A stretch of DNA of 64,000 nucleotides from Variovorax brevis (GCF_030317105.1 NZ_JASZYG010000002.1:849725-913724); one strand, 5' to 3'. Shown: positions 39,401 to 47,922, counted from the first letter of the stretch. The notes: generated by a model from the letters alone, not told the origin. A program made the numbers and translations.

Positions 39401-39913
39401 ATCACCGGCACCTGCCAGATGCTGAACAACCGCATCGTCGGCGTGCTGAGCTTCTATGGCGACCCCGGCAACCTGCCGAACAACGAACTTCTGCTGCGGC
39501 TCAATTCCATCCTGAACGACCCCACGGGCGCGGCGCCGCCGCGGCTGGAGCCGGGCGCGCAGGAGCTCAAGTTCTGCGACAACACGGTGTCGCTGCTGGC
39601 GATAGGCGCTGGCGTGATTTCGGGGCTGATCGAGCAGCGCGCAGCGACGGGCTTGTTTGAAACGGCGACGATCACCGGCAACACGATCGAGCAGTCACTC
39701 AACCTGTTCATTGCGAGCCGCATGGCGGTGGTGTCCAACTGCACGTGGACCGCGTCGCCGACGGCGCAGGGTGTTCCCTACGGATTGATCGGGGCGGAGC
39801 GCGCGATTGCCAGCGGCAATATCACGATGCTGCAAGCGCGCAGGGACCTGCCACTGATCTTCGGCGCGCGGGCCTTCGACAAGGCGGCCAACGTGGCGGT
39901 GATCCAGCCCTGA
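36443..39913 (+). CDS. DUF6519 fibre-like protein with inserted Asp-box propeller
   Basis: In 1156 residues four parts are visible. The first 70 are the DUF6519 start (MKGDLSSNTYKRSAHYSAVRMQQGRVITDADFNEQ). Residues about 70-345 hold six Asp-box/Ycf48-like repeats ending in GxTW or GxSW (NNGATW, NQGASW, DGGANW, DGGETW, DGGATW twice), which predicts a beta-propeller. Residues 350-720 resume DUF6519 (SIGPGRYYVDGTMCELDE). An Ig/Big-like segment (about 735-820) and a beta-helix (to the end) follow. Large beta-rich proteins in this position may bind target cells or decorate the baseplate. The propeller looks inserted inside DUF6519. A AAAGGACC site precedes the ATG. Confidence 0.8.
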   Translation: MKGDLSSNTYKRSAHYSAVRMQQGRVITDADFNEQADITRHRDERLARDVVGRCGAPMDNAGFALTAETNALSVLALNANVAWITAEDGVLLRTTNNGATWALTDLDTTAQMRAAGHAGNVGWAVGDGGTVRKTSNQGASWIAQDAGTLATLRGVSVFDATHAWAVGDGGVVVATSDGGANWSLAKTEAARLYAVAFTDEFNGLAVGQAGAIESTVDGGETWTTVDSGTDAHLRALTMAGTTLAWAAGSNGTILRSEDGGATWLAGSTPVTNTLHAIAFRDAEEGWAVGESGTVLHSVDGGATWTLEDAGTGATLRGLSIFTGSAPWAVGDASTALRLGGGSPDVVDVALPAVNLSIGPGRYYVDGTMCELDERASFAHQSDGGAPQRLAPGEYIVYIDAWQRHISSLEAPEIREVALGGPDTATRGKTIAQVRTLALPSSSPSDWNCDSSVPDWEDLINAAKPRMAARAEPQLASTNLCDIAATAGFRRLKNQLYRVEVHTGGASPTFKWSRENGSVAYAVTAVSVDTAQQQTVVRVAARGRDANLDVSVHDRLELVDDDAELGNRAGVLFEYLNDGDDELELVLAGVPGGPLGQDLAKHPVLRRWDHHPTTAGDNALPIVEGTWIDLEEGVQVRFEAGGVYRPGDYWQIPARTITADVEWPRTDDGDPVAQTPAGIADAYCRLGIVEVDADGTLTVTSDCRELFPPLTAMEQLLYVSGDGQDVLPNTLLPQPLAVRVARGSVPVKGMRIRFDVDTGGGRVGAGTGGSPVAFETTTDDEGQASCRWTLGPGSTAPSRYQRVRATLLNADGEPFPGQQVVFCATGSPAVQGGGRAGCDITIGRGGDFERLDSEVLRRILAEGDGAACICFMPGTHAIERLDAEAANRAGRLSLHGCGHASLIRLAAPISFSGFASVQIRDLVMAATAEAAVVFKENAEIRLESLSVARPRSPQAQPVVQISAAQRVSMVDCDVRTVFPAVAVVLEGITGTCQMLNNRIVGVLSFYGDPGNLPNNELLLRLNSILNDPTGAAPPRLEPGAQELKFCDNTVSLLAIGAGVISGLIEQRAATGLFETATITGNTIEQSLNLFIASRMAVVSNCTWTASPTAQGVPYGLIGAERAIASGNITMLQARRDLPLIFGARAFDKAANVAVIQP

Positions 39914-39923
39914 GGAGTGTCCG

Positions 39924-39986
39924 ATGCGCTGGTGGGCCGTTCTTGTTGCGCACAGCGCGGCGCGCAGTGTGAAGGTGACGCAATGA
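39924..39986 (+). CDS. 20-codon coupled leader ORF before the glycosyltransferase gene
   Basis: An ATG at 39924, preceded by TGAGGAGTG at a good distance, opens a short frame (MRWWAVLVAHSAARSVKVTQ) whose TGA overlaps the ATG of the glycosyltransferase gene. The layout is that of a translational-coupling leader. It is unrelated in sequence to the two repeat mini-ORFs further upstream. The peptide is hydrophobic and probably has no function of its own. Confidence 0.5.
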   Translation: MRWWAVLVAHSAARSVKVTQ

Positions 39987-42889
39987 GCGCGGTGATGGCG
40001 CAGCCCAACGCTTTCGCTGCCTTCGTGGCGTACCGCGATCGGCACGTCGGCGAAAGCATCGTCGTGTGCGGGTGTGGTGCTTCGCTGGCCTTGCTGCGGC
40101 GGCCTGAACGCTTCGTGACCATCGGGGTCAACGACGTGGGGCGGTGCTTCACGCCGGACTATCTGGTGGTGCTGAACGAGAAGCGGCAGTTCACGGCCGA
40201 GCGTTACGCGCATGTGGAAGGCTCGTTGGCGTCGGCGGTGTTTTCGCAGCTGGCATTGGCGCATCCGCGTACGGTGCGCTTCCGGTTGGGGCGGCGTGGT
40301 GGCACTGGCGGCGGGGACCCGGAGTGCCTGGACTACAGCAACAACTCGCCTTATGTCGCGGTGAACCTTGCACGGCACATGGGGGCGCGGCGCATCGGCG
40401 TGATCGGGGTGGACTTCGATGATGCGCGGCATCCGCTGGCGAAGCAGTTGCCGCAGATTGAGCGCGAGTTTGCTGCGTTGGTGCAGGCTTGTGCGAAGGA
40501 GGGTGTGGAGGTGGTCAATCTGAGCCCGACGAGCCGGTTGACTTCGCTGCCGCGGGTGGATCTTGATACGTGGGCTGGACGCCTTCCTCCCTCGCCCGGT
40601 CTTGCTCCCTCGCCCCTCCGGGGAGAGGGCTGGGGTGAGGGGCACCGCGCCTGTCCATCGCCTCGCCATATCAACCGCCCGGTGCCCTCACCCCAACCCT
40701 CTCCCGGAGGGAGAGGGAGTGAATGCCGGGTCTTCTTTGTGCACTACAAGTTCCTCTCGTGCGGCACGGTGTTCGAGACCGGCTTGCGCGAAGCAGCCAA
40801 CACGCTCGGCGTAACGCACGAGCATGCCGACTGGAGCGATCCGCAGTTGCCGCAGAAAGTGGAGCGGTTCAGGCCCGATCTTCTTTTCGTCGTGCATGGC
40901 CGGCGCTTTGTGCAGCGCTGGGGTGATCGCTTCAAGCAGTGGCGATCGGCCGTGTGGCTGCTCGACGAGCCCTATGAAGTGGACGATACGGCCGCGTGGT
41001 CCGGGCACTTCGATTGCGTGTTCGTGAACGATCCATCGACTCTTGCGCGCCATCGGCATGCGCATGCCTTGCCGGTGGCCTATGCACCGGCGTTGCACCA
41101 TCCGCCCGACAAGGGCAGCGCCGCGCGCCGCTATCGCGTGGGCTTCGTCGGCGGCGCGAATCCGTCGCGAGAGCGCCTTCTTGCCGGCCTCGCGCGACGC
41201 GGCCTGCTCGACTACGTCGTCGGCGGGCCGTGGCGCGAGGCACGTCTCGGCGCCATCTGCCTCAGCGCCAACATCCCAGCGGAAGAAACGGCCGCGCTCT
41301 ATCGCGACACCCAAATCGTCATCAACGTCTTTCGCGACCGGCATCACTACAACCGCGAGGCGCTGGGCGCCACGACGATGAACCCGCGCATTGCCGAGGC
41401 GCTGGCCTGCGGCGCGCTGGTGCTCAGCGAGCCGCGCAGTGCGCTGACCGAAGCGGTGCCGGAGTTGCCCACTTTCACCGACGAGGAGCAGGCCGCCGCC
41501 TTGCTCCAGCGATTCCTTTCCAACCCGGATGAGATGCAACGGGTGCAACACGCCTGCGCCGCCCGGCTTGCCGATGCCACCTATGCCGAGCGATTGAGGA
41601 GCGTCATGGAAATTGCACTTGAACGGCCCGTTGCGCGGCCTGCATTCGACGTCGAGCCGCCGAGCCAACCTACCCTTGCGCCCCAGATCACGCAGACCGC
41701 CGCACCGACGCGCGCCTTCGACGACGACTGGCTCGACCTCGGCGAAGTCGCGCGCATCGACGCCACGACGAACGGCATCCTCATCGAACCCGGCCCGCTG
41801 CGTGGCGCCGCCGCGGAGCGTGGCCTCGCCAGCAAGACGCGCTTCGATGCCGTCGACCTGAGCTTCGAAGCCTGCCTGTCGCCGGGCGCGTGCCTGCTCG
41901 CCAAGGTGCATCAGGCCGATCAGCTGGACCAGTCGAGCAACTCGTATCACCTGTGGATCGACGAGCGGCGCGCCTATCTTGCGCGCCACCGCCACGTGTT
42001 CCGCAAGTTCGAAGCGCCCCGGCGCCATGAATGGGTTCGCCTGCGCATCGTGTGCCGCGAGGGCGTTCTTTCTCTCTATCGCAACGACCAGTTGCTGCAC
42101 CGGGTGCGCGATGCGATGCTTGTGCGCGGACATGCCTTCATCGGCGCACAGGGCGGGGCGGTCCAGGTGCGGCAGCTGAGCATCTCGGTGCCGGAGGTCG
42201 GGGTGCAACATCGTCCGCTCAAGTTGGCTGATGATGACGCCGCGGATGTGCTGCGCGCCATCGAGGTGGCGCCGCCGCGCCTGTCGATCATCACCACCGT
42301 GTACGACCGCACGCAGTGTCTTGAGCGCTGCATCGCGTCGGTGAAGCGGCTGCGCTTTCGCAACTACGAACACATCATCGTGGCCGACCATCCGCCGGAA
42401 GACGTCATGGCGCGCGTCGCCGACATCGTGGAGGCGGCGGACGACGCGCGCATCGGCCTCATCAACCTGCGTGAGCGGCACAACGACTGGGGCATCGCGC
42501 CAGCTGCCGTGGGCTTGCGGCGGGCGCGGGGTGAGTATCTGTGCTTCCTGTCCGACGACAACGGCTACACGCCGGACCACGCGGACAACCTCATTCGCGT
42601 ACTCGATGCCGAGCCGACGCTGGGCTTTGCCTACAGCTCCTGCCGCTATGACGGGCGACTTGTGCTGAGCCACCCCGTGCCGCGTCCGGCGCGCATCGAC
42701 CTGGGCCAGCCCATGTTCCGACGCGAGTTGTTCGAGCTGCACCTGGGCGATGACCTGCCCTTCGACATGATGGCGTGGGACTGGTACTTGATCGACGCCC
42801 TGATGCGCCGCGGCGTGCGCTGGCGCCACGTGGACCGGCAGAGCTTCATCTTCCGGCTCGCGAAGTACCCGCAGTTGATGGCATCGTGA
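39983..42889 (+). CDS. Multi-modular glycosyltransferase at the end of the injection-system array
   Basis: From the ATG at 39983 the product has 968 residues. Residues 15-195 are a Rossmann-like module (IVVCGCGASLALL, then GARRIGVIGVDFDD) like MptE or GT42-type glycan proteins. Residues 202-249 are a repeat insertion. Residues 250-545 are a CgeB-like GT-B glycosyltransferase (VFFVHYKFLSCGTVFETGLREA, then RYRVGFVGGANPSRERLL, EALACGALVLSEPRSAL). Residues about 580-745 are a jelly-roll-like domain (SFEACLSPGACLLAKVH, KFEAPRRHEWVRLRI). Residues 765-965 are a GT2 domain (RLSIITTVYDRTQCLERCI, DDNGYTP). No signal peptide, so it is cytoplasmic. It may decorate the fibre or another part, or act on surface glycans; the acceptor is not known. 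The next gene overlaps by four bases. Confidence 0.85.
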   Translation: MSAVMAQPNAFAAFVAYRDRHVGESIVVCGCGASLALLRRPERFVTIGVNDVGRCFTPDYLVVLNEKRQFTAERYAHVEGSLASAVFSQLALAHPRTVRFRLGRRGGTGGGDPECLDYSNNSPYVAVNLARHMGARRIGVIGVDFDDARHPLAKQLPQIEREFAALVQACAKEGVEVVNLSPTSRLTSLPRVDLDTWAGRLPPSPGLAPSPLRGEGWGEGHRACPSPRHINRPVPSPQPSPGGRGSECRVFFVHYKFLSCGTVFETGLREAANTLGVTHEHADWSDPQLPQKVERFRPDLLFVVHGRRFVQRWGDRFKQWRSAVWLLDEPYEVDDTAAWSGHFDCVFVNDPSTLARHRHAHALPVAYAPALHHPPDKGSAARRYRVGFVGGANPSRERLLAGLARRGLLDYVVGGPWREARLGAICLSANIPAEETAALYRDTQIVINVFRDRHHYNREALGATTMNPRIAEALACGALVLSEPRSALTEAVPELPTFTDEEQAAALLQRFLSNPDEMQRVQHACAARLADATYAERLRSVMEIALERPVARPAFDVEPPSQPTLAPQITQTAAPTRAFDDDWLDLGEVARIDATTNGILIEPGPLRGAAAERGLASKTRFDAVDLSFEACLSPGACLLAKVHQADQLDQSSNSYHLWIDERRAYLARHRHVFRKFEAPRRHEWVRLRIVCREGVLSLYRNDQLLHRVRDAMLVRGHAFIGAQGGAVQVRQLSISVPEVGVQHRPLKLADDDAADVLRAIEVAPPRLSIITTVYDRTQCLERCIASVKRLRFRNYEHIIVADHPPEDVMARVADIVEAADDARIGLINLRERHNDWGIAPAAVGLRRARGEYLCFLSDDNGYTPDHADNLIRVLDAEPTLGFAYSSCRYDGRLVLSHPVPRPARIDLGQPMFRRELFELHLGDDLPFDMMAWDWYLIDALMRRGVRWRHVDRQSFIFRLAKYPQLMAS
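40586..40727. repeat. Paired palindromic repeat inserted in frame in the glycosyltransferase gene
   Basis: Two inverted units occur here. The left has CCCTCGCCC and CCCCTCCGGGGAGAGGG then GGGGTGAGGGGC, and the right has GCCCTCACCCC, CCCTCTCCCGG and AGGGAGAGGG. It is the same class as at 391-512, with a different central spacer. It is in frame, adding about 48 codons between the Rossmann-like module and the CgeB-like domain. Confidence 0.85.
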
Positions 42890-43686
42890 TCTCGTACTGC
42901 ATCGCCATGTACCGGCCGACGTACGCGCGGCTGTTGCTGCATGAACTGGCGAACAAGACGAGCGTGCCTTACGAGATTCTTGCGTGGCTGAACGTCGAGG
43001 ACGATGCGCTGGATGCCGACATCGCATCGGCAAGCAAGGCAGGCGTGCCGGTGCGCGTCGTGGGCCGCTCGCCGCAGAACATCGGCATGCTGGCCTTCAG
43101 GCAACTGTTTCGTGCCGCGAAGTATCCGCTCGTGGCGCAGATCGACGATGACGTGGTGTGCATCTCGCGCGGCATGGCGCAGCGCGCAGACCGCATCTTC
43201 AAGCGATACCCCAAAGTGCGCCAGCTGGTGGCCGATGTGTGGCAGGACGAATTCACCACGGGCGCCCGTCCTCCCATGTCGGCTTACACCGCTTTCGTTG
43301 CGGACGCGGGGCTTTACATCGGCCCGATCGACGGGTGGTTTTCGATCTACCACCGCTCGGTGTTGCCCATGCTGCTGTCGTTGCCGGCGTCGCCTTATTT
43401 CAACCTTGGCAGCGCGGCGTGCGGGCGCCTGGCGCAACGGGGATTGCTCGGCTTGCTCGACCGTGGCATGAAGGTCTTTCATGTCGTAGGGCCGGCCTAC
43501 GCCGAGGCGTTCGGCATGCTGGACTTCGAGATAGAGAAGTACCGCGGGCAGGGCCGTCAGGAGATCGTCGACTGGTACGAGCGTGAGCGTTGTGTGGGCG
43601 GCGCCAACGCCGGGGATGCCCGGCACGCCCAGGATTGGGCGGGCCGAATCAACGCGATCCGCGAAGCGCTCGACGTGGCTACTTGA
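42886..43686 (+). CDS. Glycosyltransferase family 2-like protein
   Basis: The 266-residue protein is a GT-A type enzyme: VISYCIAMYRPTYARLLLHELANKTSVPYEILAWLNVED is the nucleotide-binding start and QIDDDVVCISRG the DxD metal site. The GTG start at 42886 overlaps the previous stop (GTGA), so it is coupled to the multi-modular enzyme. Its end overlaps the convergent membrane-protein gene by eight bases. Sugar and acceptor are unknown. Confidence 0.82.
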   Translation: MISYCIAMYRPTYARLLLHELANKTSVPYEILAWLNVEDDALDADIASASKAGVPVRVVGRSPQNIGMLAFRQLFRAAKYPLVAQIDDDVVCISRGMAQRADRIFKRYPKVRQLVADVWQDEFTTGARPPMSAYTAFVADAGLYIGPIDGWFSIYHRSVLPMLLSLPASPYFNLGSAACGRLAQRGLLGLLDRGMKVFHVVGPAYAEAFGMLDFEIEKYRGQGRQEIVDWYERERCVGGANAGDARHAQDWAGRINAIREALDVAT

Positions 43687-44179
43687 GCTTCTTGTCTTCC
43701 CGCTTGGCCTCTTCCATCGCCTCGGGTTCCAGCTCTTCCGCATAGCGGTTCATGCGGATGAACAGGCCCCAGCCGGCCAGCAGCACACCTACCGCGCACA
43801 CGACGGCCGAAGCGTGCAGCAGCAACTCCGGAACCTCGCGCGCCTTGAAGGTGGCGACCAGCGCCTCCACCGCGATGGCGACCACGATGACCACCATGAA
43901 GCGCGACAGGAAGCGCCGCACCCGCGTGGGCGCGCTGATGTGGGCGTCGCGGATCACTTCTTCCTCGGCGATGGTTTGCGAGATCTGCATCGCGACGACA
44001 GCCGCGGCCAGCACGCCGACCGCCTCGATGATGGCCTCCGCCGTGGCGGCGTCCCATTCGCCGGCAAAGGCGTTCCAGCCCGAGCGGGCCGACACGGCGA
44101 TGAGCAGCAAGCCGGCGCCGGCGAACAAGAGCGCCATGAAGGCGTGGGCGACGGAGTAGAGGCGAAGGATGAGTTTCAT
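43679..44179 (-). CDS. Small membrane protein of unknown function
   Basis: The 166-residue product has about four transmembrane helices (FMALLFAGAGLLLIAVSA, AIIEAVGVLAAAVVAMQI, FMVVIVVAIAVEALVATF, HASAVVCAVGVLLAGWGLFI) and a basic, charged C-terminus (EEAKREDKKLK). I recognise no family. The ATG at 44179 has a GGAGA site; the longer frame to 44569 runs over the CsbD gene and is rejected. Confidence 0.7.
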   Translation of the reverse strand: MKLILRLYSVAHAFMALLFAGAGLLLIAVSARSGWNAFAGEWDAATAEAIIEAVGVLAAAVVAMQISQTIAEEEVIRDAHISAPTRVRRFLSRFMVVIVVAIAVEALVATFKAREVPELLLHASAVVCAVGVLLAGWGLFIRMNRYAEELEPEAMEEAKREDKKLK

Positions 44180-44335
44180 TTTTGTATGTCTCCGGGGCAA
44201 CGCCGCAGATGTACACGATGTTTCAGCGCGTCCGGCATTTGCGCGCTCGAATCGGGGCGCTGTCTGACAAGCGGCGCATGGCGCGAGGCCCATCTTGTCT
44301 TTGTGGCGAGGTGCCACGCAACCAAGGAAATGGCA

Positions 44336-44533
44336 ATGAATGAAGATCAAGTGAAGGGTTCGCTCGAAAAGGCCAAGGGCAGCATCAAGCAGACCGTGGG
44401 CAAGGCCGTGGGCAACGAAAAGATGCAGGTCGAAGGGGCAGTCGACAAGGTCGCCGGCCAGGCGCAAAAGACCGCTGGCGACGTTCGCGAAGCCACCAAG
44501 GACGCGCTGAAGGAAACCAGCAAGAAGGTATGA
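44336..44533 (+). CDS. CsbD family stress-response protein
   Basis: This 65-residue protein is a CsbD-like helical protein: MNEDQVKGSLEKAKGSIKQTVGKAVGNEKMQVEGAVDKVAGQAQKTAGD is the full family pattern. Such proteins accumulate under general stress and have no known enzyme activity. An AAGGAAAT site precedes the ATG at 44336. A strong terminator follows, so it is a single-gene transcript. Confidence 0.95.
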   Translation: MNEDQVKGSLEKAKGSIKQTVGKAVGNEKMQVEGAVDKVAGQAQKTAGDVREATKDALKETSKKV

Positions 44534-44574
44534 AACCCCCATCTGCCTTGATTCCCCGAGGCAAACCACTTCCC

Positions 44575-44606
44575 AAAGCCCCGGCGCCGCGCGTCGGGGC
44601 TTTTTT
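44575..44606 (+). terminator. Rho-independent terminator after the CsbD gene
   Basis: AAGCCCCG and CGGGGCTT form a GC-rich stem around a short loop, followed by a run of six T. It is 42 bases after the csbD-like stop and isolates that gene from kup. Confidence 0.9.
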
Positions 44607-44674
44607 CATGGCGAAGGCGCATACTTGGTAAGAAGAAAGCAGTCATCCAGGCGCTGCGACACCCGGTGGAAAAC

Positions 44675-46594
44675 ATGAGCACAACCACGCACCCGTCTGC
44701 CGAGACTCCGGATGGCCACGCACCGCAGCATGGCGGCATGCCCGGCCTGGCGTTGTCGGCCATCGGCGTTGTGTTCGGCGACATCGGCACCAGCCCGCTC
44801 TACACCATGAAAACGGTGTTCGACCCGGCCAACGGATTGCCGCTGGAACCCGCCAACATCGTGGGCGTCATCTCGCTGATCTTCTGGTCGCTCATGGTGG
44901 TGGTCTCGCTCAAGTACGTCACGCTCATCATGCGGGCCAACAACCACGGCGAGGGCGGCATCATGGCCTTGCTGGCGCTCGCGTCGTCGTCCGTGCGCGA
45001 CCGGCCGCGCCTGCGCCATGGCCTGCTGATGTTCGGCGTGTTCGGTGCGGCGCTTTTCTATGGCGACGGCGTCATCACGCCGGCCATCTCCGTGCTGAGC
45101 GCGGTGGAGGGACTGGAGATTGCCACCCCGCGTCTCGCGCCCTATGTCGTGCCGATCACGCTCGGCGTGCTCGTGGTGCTGTTCGTCGCGCAGAAGTGGG
45201 GCACGTCGGGCATTGGCGCCGTGTTCGGACCGGTGATGGTGGCGTGGTTCGGCGTGCTGGCCATCAGCGGGGTGATGCATCTGGTGGGCACGCCCGCGGT
45301 GCTGCAGGCGCTCAATCCGCTCGCCGGACTGGCCTTTGGCATGCATCACGGCTGGCTGGCCTTCATTGCACTGGGTTCCGTGGTGCTCGCGCTCACGGGG
45401 GCCGAGGCGCTGTATGCCGACATGGGGCATTTCGGCGCCGCGCCCATTCGCTGGTCGTGGTTCATGCTGGTGTTTCCGGCGCTGGCGCTGAACTACCTGG
45501 GGCAGGGCGCCTTGCTGCTGCGCGAACCGGACGCACTGGTCAATCCCTTCTTTCACATGTACCCCAAGTGGGCGCTGGTGCCCATGGTCGTGCTGGCAAC
45601 TGTTGCCACGGTGATCGCGTCGCAGGCCGTGATCTCCGGCACCTATTCGATGACGCGACAGGCGATACAACTGGGCTTTCTGCCGCGCATGAAAGTGATG
45701 CACACCTCCGAGGCGCAGATGGGGCAGATCTACGTGCCGGCCATCAACTGGATGCTGCTGGCGGCCGTGCTGCTGGCGGTGGTGGGCTTCGGCTCGTCGG
45801 CCAACCTCGGCGCGGCCTATGGCATTGCGGTGACCGGCACCATGCTCATCACCACGTGCCTGACCTTCTATGTGGTCCGCTACGCGTGGAACTACGACTG
45901 GTGGTTGTGCGTGGGCGCGACGGGCTTCTTCTTCGTGATCGACCTGGCCTTCTTCTCGGCCAACCTGCTGAAGATCACGCAGGGCGGCTGGTTTCCGCTG
46001 CTCATCGGCATGCTCATTTTCACGGTGATGGCGACCTGGGGGCGTGGTCGCCAGATGATGCTGGACGAGGCGCGCGCCCGAGCCGGCGCGACGCCGCTCA
46101 AACCCTTCATGGATTCGCTGCTGGCGCGCTCGCCGGTACGCGTGGGCGGCACGGCCATCTTCATGTCGATTGACCCTGGCGTGGTGCCGCATGCGCTGCT
46201 CAACAACCTGGAGCACAACGCGGTGCTGCACGAGCGCGTGCTGTTCGTGACGGTGACCAACCGGTCGATTCCCTATGTGCCCAGCGCAAGGCGTGTCACC
46301 GTCACGCCGCTGGCGCCCGACTGCTTCCAGGTCACCATCGAGTACGGGTTCAAGGACGAGATCGACGTGCCGCTGGCGCTGGAGGCCTGCGCGCCGCTGG
46401 GCTTGCGGCTGGAGCCTGCGCGCAGTTCCTATTTCCTGAGCCGTGCGACCGTCGTGCCGACGCTTGGCGAGGGCATGCCTCTGTGGCGCGAAAAGCTGTT
46501 CGCGACCATGGCCCACAACATCGGCAATGCGGCGGACTACCTCAAGCTGCCGGCCAGCCGCGTGATCGAGTTGGGAACGCGCGTCGAGATCTGA
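44675..46594 (+). CDS. kup: Kup family low-affinity potassium transporter
   Basis: The 639-residue protein matches Kup/TrkD: ALSAIGVVFGDIGTSPLYTMKTVF at the start, NNHGEGGIMALLALA, then FYGDGVITPAISVLSAVEGL, and the C-terminal cytoplasmic domain. About 12 transmembrane helices are predicted. It imports K+ with protons. The ATG at 44675 is preferred; a GTG nine bases earlier is also in frame. It lies after a terminator and is followed by the MFS gene on the same strand, 92 bases away. Confidence 0.97.
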   Translation: MSTTTHPSAETPDGHAPQHGGMPGLALSAIGVVFGDIGTSPLYTMKTVFDPANGLPLEPANIVGVISLIFWSLMVVVSLKYVTLIMRANNHGEGGIMALLALASSSVRDRPRLRHGLLMFGVFGAALFYGDGVITPAISVLSAVEGLEIATPRLAPYVVPITLGVLVVLFVAQKWGTSGIGAVFGPVMVAWFGVLAISGVMHLVGTPAVLQALNPLAGLAFGMHHGWLAFIALGSVVLALTGAEALYADMGHFGAAPIRWSWFMLVFPALALNYLGQGALLLREPDALVNPFFHMYPKWALVPMVVLATVATVIASQAVISGTYSMTRQAIQLGFLPRMKVMHTSEAQMGQIYVPAINWMLLAAVLLAVVGFGSSANLGAAYGIAVTGTMLITTCLTFYVVRYAWNYDWWLCVGATGFFFVIDLAFFSANLLKITQGGWFPLLIGMLIFTVMATWGRGRQMMLDEARARAGATPLKPFMDSLLARSPVRVGGTAIFMSIDPGVVPHALLNNLEHNAVLHERVLFVTVTNRSIPYVPSARRVTVTPLAPDCFQVTIEYGFKDEIDVPLALEACAPLGLRLEPARSSYFLSRATVVPTLGEGMPLWREKLFATMAHNIGNAADYLKLPASRVIELGTRVEI

Positions 46595-46686
46595 GGCGGC
46601 GCCGCGCCCGTTGGCGATCCGCGATGGGGGGCAGCGCGAGACGGCATGAAGGTCTTGTGCCTTTGAGGCAGAGAATCGATGCCTCC

Positions 46687-47922
46687 ATGCAGAACCCGCC
46701 GTCCGCTCAAGCCATCGCAGAGACCACGCCCGCCGTCGAACACTGGCGGCGCAACCTCATCGTCTGCATGCTTGGCTCCTTCACCACCATCGTGGCGATG
46801 ACGCTCTTGCTGCCCTTCCTGCCGCTGTATGTCGAGCAGCTTGGCGTGCACGATCCGGCGGCCATCGTGCAATGGTCGGGCGCGGCATTCGGTGCCACCT
46901 TTTTCACCGCTGCGCTGGTCGCGCCCCTGTGGGGCCGCCTGGGCGACCGCTATGGCCGCAAGCTGATGCTCATCCGCGCGAGCCTCGGCATGGCGGTCGC
47001 GATGGCCTTGATCGGGCTGGCGCAGAACGTCTGGCAACTGGTGGGCCTGCGCTTGCTGGTGGGGCTCTTGGGCGGCTACGCATCCGGCTCGACCGTGCTG
47101 GTCGCGACGCAGACGCCGAAGGAGCGTTCCGGGTGGGCGCTGGGCACGCTGTCGTCGGCCATCATGGCGGGCAGCCTTGTGGGTCCGCTGATCGGTGGCG
47201 TGCTGCCGCCGCTCATCGGCATCCGCTGGACTTTCTACGGCGCGGGCGCGGTGATCTTCGTGGCCTTTCTCGCGACGCTGTTCCTCATCCGCGAAGAGAA
47301 GCGGCCCGTGCTGCCGAAGGCGAACCGGCCCAGGGGCGGCTGGGCGGGCGTGCCGCACAGGGGGCCGGTGATCGCGATGCTGCTCACGGGTGTGTTGCTG
47401 ACGGTGGCGAACATGTCGATCGAGCCGATCATCACCGTGTACGTCGCCCAGTTGGTGGCCGACCCGGTGCATGTGACGGTGATGGCCGGTGTCGTGATGT
47501 CGGCAGCGGCGCTCGGAAGCATCTTGTCGGCCGCGCGGCTGGGGCGGCTGGCGGACCGCATCGGGCACTGGAACGTGATCACCGGCTGCCTCGTGGTGTC
47601 GGCTGTGTTGCTGGTGCCGCAGGCCTTTGTCACGGCCGGCTGGCAGTTGATCTTCCTGCGCTTCCTGATGGGCCTGGCGCTCGGTGGGCTGATGCCATGC
47701 ATCACCAGCGTCATCCGGCACAGCGTGCCTGAAAACGTGGCCGGCAGCATGCTGGGCTATTCGATCTCGACGCAGTACGCGGGGCAGGTCGTTGGGCCCT
47801 TGCTGGGCGGCTTCGTGGGTGGGCACTTCGGCATGCGCACGGTGTTCCTGGCGACGTGCGTGCTGATGGCGATGGGCGCGGCGTGGAACTGGCGCGCAAG
47901 CCGCAGCGTCGGGGCGAACTGA
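46687..47922 (+). CDS. MFS transporter, drug-efflux (MdtG-like) type
   Basis: The 411-residue protein has 12 predicted transmembrane helices and the MFS loop motif APLWGRLGDRYGRKLMLI between helices 2 and 3, with the motif C-like GSLVGPLIGGVLPPLIGIR in helix 5, as in DHA1 drug-proton antiporters such as MdtG. The likely role is export of small molecules. The ATG at 46687 is chosen from the family N-terminus. The substrate is unknown. Confidence 0.93.
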   Translation: MQNPPSAQAIAETTPAVEHWRRNLIVCMLGSFTTIVAMTLLLPFLPLYVEQLGVHDPAAIVQWSGAAFGATFFTAALVAPLWGRLGDRYGRKLMLIRASLGMAVAMALIGLAQNVWQLVGLRLLVGLLGGYASGSTVLVATQTPKERSGWALGTLSSAIMAGSLVGPLIGGVLPPLIGIRWTFYGAGAVIFVAFLATLFLIREEKRPVLPKANRPRGGWAGVPHRGPVIAMLLTGVLLTVANMSIEPIITVYVAQLVADPVHVTVMAGVVMSAAALGSILSAARLGRLADRIGHWNVITGCLVVSAVLLVPQAFVTAGWQLIFLRFLMGLALGGLMPCITSVIRHSVPENVAGSMLGYSISTQYAGQVVGPLLGGFVGGHFGMRTVFLATCVLMAMGAAWNWRASRSVGAN

